A DNA stretch of 64,000 bases, from the NCBI RefSeq assembly GCF_001593605.1, contig NZ_CP012836.1, positions 1,926,501-1,990,500 on the forward strand, in the 5' to 3' direction. A program made the position numbers and the translations under genes. Below are positions 26,078 through 34,600 of this stretch, piece after piece. The DNA is from Algoriphagus sanaruensis (lineage in GTDB: Bacteria > Bacteroidota > Bacteroidia > Cytophagales > Cyclobacteriaceae). The stretch's first letter is position 1. Each line of letters opens with the position of its first letter. The notes under the pieces were generated by a model, which searched no databases, had not been told where the DNA came from, and saw only the letters and a program-made list of their open reading frames with translations.

Positions 26078-27071
26078 ATACTTTTTTTACCTCATTTTGG
26101 AGGATTTCCCCCTTTTCAAAGGCAGTAATGTTTTCTAAAGTGGTGGTTGCAATTTGGGCTAGCGCCTCATGCGTTAGAAAAGCTTGATGACCTGTGATCA
26201 ATACATTTGGGAAAGTCATTAATCTCGAAATCTGCTCATCTTCCAAGATTTCTTCGGATAAGTTTTTGAAGAAAATGTGCTCCTCTTGCTCATAAACATC
26301 GATACCTAGAAATCCAATTTTCTTGGTTTTGAGTGCTTTGATGGTCGCTTTGGTATCAATTAGCGCTCCTCGGCTGGTATTGATCAGTACCACCCCTTTT
26401 TGCATATAGCTGAGTGTTTTCGAATTGATCAAATGACGTGTTTCGGGAGTGAGGGGACAATGGAGAGAAATGATCTGGCTTTGTTCAATAACTTTCTGTA
26501 GTGGCAAATAGGTGACCCCAAGAGCGACCATTTCTTCGCTGGGATATAAATCATGCGCCAGAATTTTTGCTCCAAACCCTTTCGCAATTCGGCAGAATGC
26601 TTTTCCTATTGCTCCGGTGCCTATCACTCCGATGGTTTTGCCATGGATATTGAGACCAGTAAGTCCCTCTAAGGAAAAGTTATTTTCCCGTACTCGGTTA
26701 AATGCTTTGTGGGTTTTCCGTATCAAGGTTAGTAAAATCGCGAAGGCATGCTCCGCGACCGCTTCTGGACTATAGGCAGGGACTCTAACTACTCTGATTC
26801 CATGCTTTGCAGCGGCTTCTAAATTTACCTGATTAAAACCTGCACATCTTAAGGCAATGAGTTTGATTCCAAATTGAGCCAGTTTTTTTAAGATAAATTC
26901 ATCCACTGGATCATTGACAAATGAGCAGATGACATCATGGCCTTCGGCTAAGGCGACTGTTTTGTGATCTAGTCCTACTTCGAAAAAACTAAATTCATGA
27001 TTGAATCCCTCTCTATGATTTAGGAAACTTTCTCGGTCATAAGACTTGGTACTAAAGAAGGCGATTTTCAT
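26076..27071 (-). CDS. D-2-hydroxyacid dehydrogenase, D-lactate dehydrogenase type
   Basis: 331 residues. NAD-binding Rossmann motif GVIGTGAIG (about 144-152), substrate-region RCAGFNQVNLEAA, INTSRGALID and the catalytic GHQAFLTHEAL (His near residue 296). These fit fermentative LdhA-like D-lactate dehydrogenases. It would interconvert pyruvate and D-lactate in the cytosol. Monocistronic, convergent with cspA. Confidence 0.9.
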   Translation of the reverse strand: MKIAFFSTKSYDRESFLNHREGFNHEFSFFEVGLDHKTVALAEGHDVICSFVNDPVDEFILKKLAQFGIKLIALRCAGFNQVNLEAAAKHGIRVVRVPAYSPEAVAEHAFAILLTLIRKTHKAFNRVRENNFSLEGLTGLNIHGKTIGVIGTGAIGKAFCRIAKGFGAKILAHDLYPSEEMVALGVTYLPLQKVIEQSQIISLHCPLTPETRHLINSKTLSYMQKGVVLINTSRGALIDTKATIKALKTKKIGFLGIDVYEQEEHIFFKNLSEEILEDEQISRLMTFPNVLITGHQAFLTHEALAQIATTTLENITAFEKGEILQNEVKKV

Positions 27072-27162
27072 AGGTTTGACAGCGTACTTAAATTTTCTGC
27101 AAAATGCATCAAAATATCCAAATCTATCAAAGTAGCGAAAGGTCTCGGTTGGTCAATTTGAC

Positions 27163-28326
27163 TTAATTTTTGACTAACTCATAGATGCTAAATCGGAAAA
27201 TTTCTTCTTCAATTTCAGGATTTCCAGGTTCTTGTACGAGGATCTTATTTCCAGGTAATCCAAGGATTAGATTTCCTTCTGGACTTGGAAGTTCCTTGGA
27301 GAGTGCTTTTCCATCGACGAATAGGATGATACTACGCTTTTCTTGATCTTCAGCTGGAGTATATCCTTCGATTTGAGCCGATTTGGATAAATATTCCGAT
27401 TCTGAGATGCCTTGGAAATATTGAAGTAGATAGGTTTGGTTTTCTAATTCAACCAATCGTTGGTTTCGACCTGAGTAGAAACGGTGTTGATCATATTCAG
27501 GATTCGAATTTGGAGTACCTATCGGTAAAGGTGAAAAGGTTAGAAACTCCTCGGGTGTAAAGTCAATTTTCCACTTGAGCTCTAACGTAGAAAGATCATA
27601 TATCAAAAGAAATGGATCTAATCCATGTACTAAAATCAATTCATTCTCCTCTTGATCGACTACAAATCGCTTGGTCATTAATTCATAATACACCATATCA
27701 GTTTTTTGATAGACCGACTCTGGCAAATATGGGATCACGGATTGCTGTTTTCCGGATACCAGATTGATTGCATAGAAGTTTTGGAGGGTGTCTTTTCCTT
27801 CTTGATTATGAATCAGGTAATGCGCCGGAAGGAAGCTGCTTGGGCCAGCAAGCACAATCGTACTGTCTTCTTTTTGAAAAACAGGTGGTTTGCCCATGGG
27901 GCCAAATGTCCGAATCGGTAGCGGTGAACTAATCCGGGTTTGATTGATGAGTTCGTATTCTGGAGAAAAAGTAACGATCGAAAAGGGGAATTCCAGAATT
28001 CGAGTGGAGTCTGGTCCGAAGCTCATTCCTGTAGGATTCCAATTTCCATATAGTCCTGGGCCTTCGCCTTTTTTATGGACACGTTTTAGAATAGTGCCTT
28101 GAGGATTGATTTCTAAAATTTCATCGGATATAATCGAATACCCTAGGAAGATATTTTCCACCGGTGAAAAATCGACAATCACTAATTGTGTTTGATTTTC
28201 AATCGCAAATGAATCCACTTTCACCAATTGATAGGAAAAGTCTCCTTCAGCTTTTTCAGATTGGGTTGTAGTACAGGATAAAAGAGTGGAGAGTACAAAA
28301 AGGAGGAACAATAAATTGGATTTCAT
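27163..28326 (-). CDS. Predicted beta-propeller lipoprotein (DUF4221-like)
   Basis: 387 residues from ATG 28326, which gives a textbook lipoprotein signal (MKSNLLFLLFVLSTLLSC, lipid Cys18). A longer frame to 28479 lacks a plausible signal and was set aside. The mature part has repeated beta-blade patterns (LEINPQGTILKRVHKKGEGPG; ...IVTFSPEYELI) as in six-bladed propeller lipoproteins of Bacteroidota. A function is not known. It diverges from the Dabb lipoprotein gene, 159 bp away. Confidence 0.7.
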   Translation of the reverse strand: MKSNLLFLLFVLSTLLSCTTTQSEKAEGDFSYQLVKVDSFAIENQTQLVIVDFSPVENIFLGYSIISDEILEINPQGTILKRVHKKGEGPGLYGNWNPTGMSFGPDSTRILEFPFSIVTFSPEYELINQTRISSPLPIRTFGPMGKPPVFQKEDSTIVLAGPSSFLPAHYLIHNQEGKDTLQNFYAINLVSGKQQSVIPYLPESVYQKTDMVYYELMTKRFVVDQEENELILVHGLDPFLLIYDLSTLELKWKIDFTPEEFLTFSPLPIGTPNSNPEYDQHRFYSGRNQRLVELENQTYLLQYFQGISESEYLSKSAQIEGYTPAEDQEKRSIILFVDGKALSKELPSPEGNLILGLPGNKILVQEPGNPEIEEEIFRFSIYELVKN

Positions 28327-28485
28327 TTCAGATAATGGCATGTTTCTACGAGATTTTCGTAAAATTTGATTTCTTCCCTTTGAAATCCAAGAAAAGGAAA
28401 GATTTTCCTTCCATTTAATTAGAAGTATAATTGAAAGCGCTAGAATATGTATCTTCCCTTTCTTGAAAAATAACCTCATCCACTT

Positions 28486-28920
28486 ATGAAAAAATTGATT
28501 TATTTTCTCTTACTCCCTCTTTCTTTTGCATGTAGTCCAACTACACCGAATGAAGAAGTTATCGAAGACTCCTTTCCTCCAGAAATCACTATCCAAGAAA
28601 GCACTATGCCAGATTCCTTATTAAGACACGTTGTATTGTTTGGGTTTAAAGAAACCTCCTCACCAGAAGATATTCAGAAAGTGGTGGATGCATTTAAAGC
28701 ATTGCCTAGCCAGATTTCGGAAATCAAAGGGTTTGAATGGGGCACTAATTCCAGTCCAGAAGGCCTTAATCAAGGCCTGACTCATGCATTTACTTTGACT
28801 TTTCATTCGGACGCTGATCGGGATGCTTATCTGCCTCACCCAGCTCATAAAGAGTTTGGAGCGATTCTAGGGCCTCATTTGGATAAAGTTACCGTTCTTG
28901 ATTATTGGACAAAGCCTTGA
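28486..28920 (+). CDS. Dabb (stress-responsive alpha/beta barrel) lipoprotein
   Basis: 144 residues. A lipoprotein signal (MKKLIYFLLLPLSFAC, Cys16) is followed by an acidic linker and a Dabb domain beginning LLRHVVLFGFKE (about residue 46), with the ELTHAFTLTF-like core and HPAHKEF. Dabb proteins are small ferredoxin-like dimers of mostly unknown role. Its stop codon directly abuts that of the convergent gene. Confidence 0.87.
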   Translation: MKKLIYFLLLPLSFACSPTTPNEEVIEDSFPPEITIQESTMPDSLLRHVVLFGFKETSSPEDIQKVVDAFKALPSQISEIKGFEWGTNSSPEGLNQGLTHAFTLTFHSDADRDAYLPHPAHKEFGAILGPHLDKVTVLDYWTKP

Positions 28921-29325
28921 TTATCGATCCACGGGTAAAGAATTGCCTGGCGTTTTGAGATCCTCTGAATTCATTACCTCCGTAACTACAAATTGACTAG
29001 TTCCCCTCCAGGGAAGCATTCCGTTGTATTCTTGATAGCGTACCTCGAGATGCTTCCCTGAATTTCTTTCTAAAATCGCTGCAACATCGGGGTCTGTCAC
29101 GCTAAAGCGAAATTCATTGGATTGAAGTGCTCCTGAGGTAGGACTTTGGAATCCTTCCTGCACCATTCGACCTTCCCAAGTCTTGAATATGATTCCTTTT
29201 TTGACAAAATAATTGAGGCTTCCTGCTTTTACGCCTTCGCCAAATACAAAATAGAATCTCCACCAAATAAATATGGCTCCCACGGTAATTAAGATAAGGG
29301 TGGCGATAGTTAGAATTTTTTTCAT
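28921..29325 (-). CDS. Small membrane-anchored protein, function unknown
   Basis: 134 residues. One N-terminal membrane segment (about 5-25) then a soluble beta-rich domain (EGVKAGSLNYFVKKGIIFKTWEG). Relatives in Bacteroidota are often labelled '6-phosphogluconate dehydrogenase', but there is no nucleotide-binding motif and the length is far too short, so I do not use that name. Its stop (28921-28923) abuts the stop of the convergent Dabb gene with no spacer. Confidence 0.72.
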   Translation of the reverse strand: MKKILTIATLILITVGAIFIWWRFYFVFGEGVKAGSLNYFVKKGIIFKTWEGRMVQEGFQSPTSGALQSNEFRFSVTDPDVAAILERNSGKHLEVRYQEYNGMLPWRGTSQFVVTEVMNSEDLKTPGNSLPVDR

Positions 29326-29450
29326 GGGTTAGTAAATCTAAAAGGTGCAAGGATTTTGGGATAAATTAGGTAAAAAAATCTCAAATGAACTTTAGCGCTG
29401 CTGAAGAAAGGTTTGGAAAACCTTCTTAAAAAAAATGGGGTTTAGGAGCT

Positions 29451-30059
29451 ATGCAACAGGATTTGTTTTTGAACTCTCAAGAAAACCTTCTTCCATTTCA
29501 AGGAGAGGTTAGATTTTATCCACATTTTTTTGAAGACACTCAAGCAGATGAGTTGATGAGGTCGTTTCAGGAGAGCTTGGCTTGGCGTCAAGAACCGATT
29601 CGGATTTTTGGGAGAGAAATCATGCAGCCTAGATTGACGGCACTCTATGGAGAAGCTGGAATGCCTTATGGGTATTCAGGGATTCAGATGACCCCATTGC
29701 CATGGACTCCGGAATTGATGGCAGTTAAAACCAAAATCGAGGAGTTTACTCAGCTTCGGTTTACCCATGTATTGTGCAATTACTATCGAAATGGCCAAGA
29801 TAGTATGGGGTGGCATCGGGACAATGAGCAGGTGTTGGGCCAAAATCCATCCATTGCCTCTGTGACATTTGGAGCTCCTAGAAAATTTCAATTACGCCAC
29901 TATACCCAAAAATCAATCAAACGGGATGTACTTCTTTCTCATGGGAGCTTATTGATGATGCAAGGAGAGAGTCAGCATTTCTGGGAGCATCAACTTCCGA
30001 AGTCCTCCAAAATTTTGGGACCTCGGATAAATCTTACGTTTCGAAAATTGATTCGATAG
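29451..30059 (+). CDS. AlkB-like 2-oxoglutarate/Fe(II) dioxygenase
   Basis: 202 residues. Iron ligands are visible in WHRDNE (His122, Asp124) and HFWEHQLPK (His180), and the 2-oxoglutarate-binding arginines in GPRINLTFR. The NYYRNGQDSMGWH stretch and length match ALKBH2/3-like bacterial AlkB proteins, which oxidatively demethylate 1-methyladenine and 3-methylcytosine. A lone gene, probably DNA repair. Confidence 0.9.
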   Translation: MQQDLFLNSQENLLPFQGEVRFYPHFFEDTQADELMRSFQESLAWRQEPIRIFGREIMQPRLTALYGEAGMPYGYSGIQMTPLPWTPELMAVKTKIEEFTQLRFTHVLCNYYRNGQDSMGWHRDNEQVLGQNPSIASVTFGAPRKFQLRHYTQKSIKRDVLLSHGSLLMMQGESQHFWEHQLPKSSKILGPRINLTFRKLIR

Positions 30060-30092
30060 GAAGTAAAAATCTCTGTGGCGTTAAATCCTGTT

Positions 30093-30485
30093 TTAATTTA
30101 AAAATAGCTGAGATTGCTTTAAGGCAATTAGGTAGTTTTTCATTAATGGCTTTTCGATGTATTCGATGATACAGCTATATCGAATAGCTTTTTTCTTATC
30201 AGCCATATTAACCGATGAGGTAATTACAATCACCTTAATTCGATGAGGTTGGTCAAGAGATTCGATGTAATCTAATACTTGCCAGCCATCCATATCTACC
30301 ATATACAAATCCAAAAAGATCAAAATATTGTCTTTGGAATCTTTCTCTTTTTCTAAGTATTCAATGGCTTCTCGTCCAGAAGAAAGACAAATAGGGTCGT
30401 GGTGAAACTCCGCTTTCATGGCCAATAGCTTATGAAAGAATTGGTAGTCGGTGTCGTCATCCACTATGATAAGTTTGAAATTCAT
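30093..30485 (-). CDS. Single-domain response regulator
   Basis: 130 residues, a receiver domain only. Acidic pocket VDDDTDY, phospho-Asp in IFLDLYMVDMDGW (near residue 60), Thr in VIVITSS, and Lys in IEKPL. Third gene of the kinase operon (11-bp gap to the REC-PAS gene), so it may be the terminal phosphate acceptor for that system. Confidence 0.9.
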   Translation of the reverse strand: MNFKLIIVDDDTDYQFFHKLLAMKAEFHHDPICLSSGREAIEYLEKEKDSKDNILIFLDLYMVDMDGWQVLDYIESLDQPHRIKVIVITSSVNMADKKKAIRYSCIIEYIEKPLMKNYLIALKQSQLFLN

Positions 30486-30496
30486 TGGATTTAAAT

Positions 30497-31618
30497 TCAG
30501 TTCGATTGATTGAGTAGTGCTTGACTATCGTTGGATTTTTTTGAAATGTCTCGAATTACTTCATCTAATTCAAAGGCCGATTTCAAAATTAAGTTAAGAA
30601 ATTCTGCTGTTTCAGGGCTACAATTTGGTAAATCAGAATCCTTCATGAGCATGATGATTCCCATCATTCTCGCCAATGGAGCTCTGACTACGTGCGATTG
30701 GGTCCAAGCAATTTCTTTTAGGATTTCATTTTGCTTGGTTAAGGTTTCGACATGTCTTACCCGTTCGGTAATGTCTCGGGAGATGTCCATCACTGCAGGC
30801 CTTCCATCCAAGTCCAAAAGAATAGCTTTCATTTCCACCGTTCTTGCATTTCCATCCTTCCGTAGCATGGTGGTTTCGAAGGTTAATGATCCCTCCTTTT
30901 TAAGCTCTGCGAATTTTTCCTTAAAATATTCTTCATCCATGTTGGAATCTGTTTCCCAAATGGACAAATCCATGTATTCTTCCTTTGAATAGCCGGAAAT
31001 TACCTCGGTGGCATGATTAAATTCAATGAATTTCGAAGGACCTTCCTCATTGATGTAGAAAAGTCGAATAGGGTCAAGGTTGGATTCAAACAGAAGCTTG
31101 AATTTTTTTTCATTTCGTTCTGCTTCCTCTTTGGATTTTTCCAATTCTTGCGTTCGAATTTTGACCAGTTCCTCCAGATTCGCATTTGAATTTTGGAGTT
31201 GATCCATTAGGTATTTGGTCGTTAGAATGTTCTTGATCCGCAATCGGATCTCATTCATATCGAATGGCTTCGTTAAGAAATCACTAGCGCCTAAGGATAA
31301 GGCTCGCTCTCTGGATTCCGGATTGCTATCTGCCGTAATTACCACCACCGGTAGATAAATACTAGCGTAAGGCTCCTTTTTTAATTCGTGTAATACATCG
31401 AATCCTGAGATTTTTGGCATCATCAGGTCAAGAAGCAGTAAATCAGGGGTGCTTTCCTTGAGTTTTTCTAAAAGTTCTTCAGGTAGCGTAGTAGACCAAA
31501 TATTTTCATACCCTGCTAGGTTTAGCAAATTTTCTAATAGGATAATATTCTGCAGGTTGTCATCTACAATAAAAATCGAGGATGATTTGATGTTCGCCCC
31601 GATACTTAGATCAATCAT
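30497..31618 (-). CDS. REC-PAS protein with histidine H-box but no ATPase domain
   Basis: 373 residues. REC domain (about 15-130, phospho-Asp64 in LLLLDLMMPKISG), a coiled linker, a PAS domain (about 170-290), then a dimerisation segment containing His309 in QSHVVRAPLARMMG, and the protein ends 64 residues later with no N, G1 or G2 boxes. It therefore has a phosphorylatable His site without a catalytic domain. It could act as a phosphotransfer partner of the 1597-residue kinase, whose stop it overlaps by 8 bp. Alternatively the H-box is vestigial. Confidence 0.85.
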   Translation of the reverse strand: MIDLSIGANIKSSSIFIVDDNLQNIILLENLLNLAGYENIWSTTLPEELLEKLKESTPDLLLLDLMMPKISGFDVLHELKKEPYASIYLPVVVITADSNPESRERALSLGASDFLTKPFDMNEIRLRIKNILTTKYLMDQLQNSNANLEELVKIRTQELEKSKEEAERNEKKFKLLFESNLDPIRLFYINEEGPSKFIEFNHATEVISGYSKEEYMDLSIWETDSNMDEEYFKEKFAELKKEGSLTFETTMLRKDGNARTVEMKAILLDLDGRPAVMDISRDITERVRHVETLTKQNEILKEIAWTQSHVVRAPLARMMGIIMLMKDSDLPNCSPETAEFLNLILKSAFELDEVIRDISKKSNDSQALLNQSN

Positions 31619-34600
31619 TTGATCCTCCTTTCGTATATCTTCTGATTAACTTAATCATTTGGCTTACATTGATCGGCTTGGTTACATATTCCTCGGCCCC
31701 TAGGCTCAGTAGTGTTTCGGTAGTTTTAGGGCTTGCATCAGCACTCACTACAACCACTGGAATTTTATTGGTTTCTGAACCGGATTTTAATCGTTTCAAA
31801 ACCTCTGAACCGTGCATGTCTGGTAAATGCAAGTCCAATAAAATGAGATTTGGGCGATGAACTTCAGCCAAACTTAACACTTCTTCTCCAAATTTGGTGT
31901 GGATAAGCTCGAAATTAGGGTCAATAGTCTGCACTAGCTCACTGATCAATTCCAAATTGGTTTGATTATCCTCTACCATCAACACCTTTCCTGACCATAC
32001 GGCACTGTTTTCGTCCGTTTCTAAAGTGGTAGAAAATACTTCTTGATTGAATTCAGCATGAACAGCTTGAGGTAATTCAATCCAAAATGTGCTTCCTATT
32101 CCAAGGGTACTTTCCACTCCGATTTTCCCGTTCATCAGTTCGATGAGTTTGTCTACGACCGAAAGTCCCAATCCAGTTCCTTCGATGGTGGAGTTTTCAT
32201 GTCCTGCCCGCTCGAAAGGCATAAACAGTTTATTGAGATTTTTAGCCTCAATACCGATTCCTGTATCTTTTATCTCAATTCTAACATGTCCTGGTGTTTG
32301 AACCTTAGCCGTATCTGTGGATACAGATACTTTTACCTTCCCGTACGGTTTGTTGTATTTGATTCCATTGTTGATTAGGTTGACTAAGACTTGCTTCAGC
32401 CTTTGTAAATCAGCTTGCACAAATATATTTCGAACTCCTGTCGAAGGTAGAATCAACTGAATGTGATTTTTTTCGGCAATGGGTTCAAACGATTCAGAAA
32501 TTTCTGAGATAGCGCCAATCACATCTACCGGTTCGAGGGATACATCTACCTTGCCTGATTCAATTCGTGTAATGTCTAGCACCTCATTGATTAAATGAAG
32601 CAAGTGATTTCCACTTTTAATGATAAACTCTAGATTGCGAAGCTGGGCCTCGGTCAGCTCGGAATACTCCAAAAGCTGAGCAAATCCTAAAATGGAATTC
32701 ATCGGAGTTCTCAACTCATGACTCATTCTAGAAAGAAATTCACTCTTGGCGCTGTTGGCTTCGTCTGCTTCTTTTTTAGCAAGTTCAAGTTCGAAGGTCC
32801 GCTCATGGATCCTGTTTTCGAGGTTGATATTAAGCTCGATGATTTCCTCTTCGTATTTTTTACGCTGAGTGATATCTTGCTTGATCGCCATAAAGCTGAT
32901 AATATCTCCCTCTTCATTTCGAATTGGATTGATGGCGATATCTTCCCAATAGAGCTCTCCATTTTTACGACGATTTTGCCATTCATACCTCCAAGTCTTT
33001 CCGGCATTGATCGTCTCCCAAAGATCTTGATAGACTCTTCGATCGGTTTGTCCGGATTTGATTTTTCCAATAGGTTGACCAATCAACTCTTCATACTCAA
33101 AGCCGGTCATTTTGAGAAATGCCGGACTCATGTATTGGAGATGACCTTTTTTATCCGTAATGATTACCGCTGCAGGACTTTGGTTGATCGCGAGATTCAG
33201 TTTCTGGATTTCCTGTTCAGCAAGTTTACGATCGGTGATTTCTCGAATCAGTCGTAGCATTCGATCATTGGATAGCCTGACAAGTCTGGCTTCATAAAAT
33301 AGATCAGGATTACTTTGGATTCCTTTGTATTCGTAGGTGATTACTTTTTCAGAGTTAAATGCCTCCTTAATTTTTTCTAGGTGAATGGTAATGTTTTGAT
33401 CATTAAACAAGTCTCGAATGTTTTTTCCGACTGCGTCCAAGAATACATTTTTGGGCTCGCTCTTTGGAGTATTTAATAGTTCGAGGTAATTGCCCTCTCG
33501 ATCGATTACATATAAGTTATCCGGGATAGAATCAATGATTGCACTGAGTCGTCTATTCTGTTCTTGGATGAGTTCTTCTTGCTGTTTCCGTTCGGTAATA
33601 TCAATTACCGATGCAGCATTGAACAGTGGATTACCCTCTTCATCTGTGAATAGTTTCACATTCACCAAGCCCAAGAAAGTGCTTCCGTCTTTGCGCTTAC
33701 GACCAAACTCTTCCAGTGCATATTCCTTGTTTTTAAGGTATTTTGGAAAAATGGTTTGAATGTAAAACTCAAATTGCTCTGGAGTATGCAGGATATCAAT
33801 GGGTCTTCCAATTAACTCATCTATTTGATAGCCGTGCATGTCTGCAAAGGCTTTGTTGCAATAGGTAATGATACGTCCATCAGGAATGGTGATCACGGTG
33901 CCGTAAGAGGCTTGGTCTGAAATGATTCGGAATTTTTTCAGTTCTTCTTCAGCATGCTTTCGAGATGTAATGTCATTGTCTGTACCTCGATATCCCACCA
34001 ATTCCCCTTGATCATTCAAAACAGGCGTAGCAAAGGTGGAAACCCAAATAATCTCCCCATTTTTCTTTTGAATCGGGTTTTCAAAATTCAGTAGGTTTTC
34101 TTTATTCGTGAGGTATTCATTGGCTAATGTTTTATACCGTTCTCGAGAATGCTCTGGGAAAAGATCATAGAAATATTTTTTATTGATGATCTCCTGCGGA
34201 TCATATCCAAAAATCTTTTTGCATACCGGGCTCATGTAGGTGTACAATCCCGTCTCATCCACTTCCCAGGTGACAGCTCCACTGTGTTCGGCAATCTGAC
34301 TAAAGCGTTCCTCACTTATTTCGAGGGCCCGTTCGATATTTCGTTGTTCAGTAATGTCTTTCCAAGTGGTGAATAGCACTTCCCTACCATCCATCATTAC
34401 TTTGGAAAGTTTTATTTCGGCTAAAAACTCTTCCCCAGTTTGTCGAGTATGCACCCATTCAAATAGCACCAATCCCTTTTTAAAAGCTTCATAAAGCAAT
34501 TCGAGTGAATATTCTTTGGAGTTTCTTCCATTGGGCTGAAATTCCGGAGATAATTCATAGGGATATTTTCCGAGAAGTTCTTTTTTGGAATACCGTATTA

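Noticed and set aside
28921..29325. 6-phosphogluconate dehydrogenase label for the small membrane protein
   Set aside because: No nucleotide-binding motif, a single membrane anchor and only 134 residues. The database name is likely an error.
29404..29435. Hairpin followed by an A-run before the AlkB gene
   Set aside because: The run of A follows it on the plus strand, so it gives no U-tract for plus transcripts, and the minus gene starts before it. Not a terminator.
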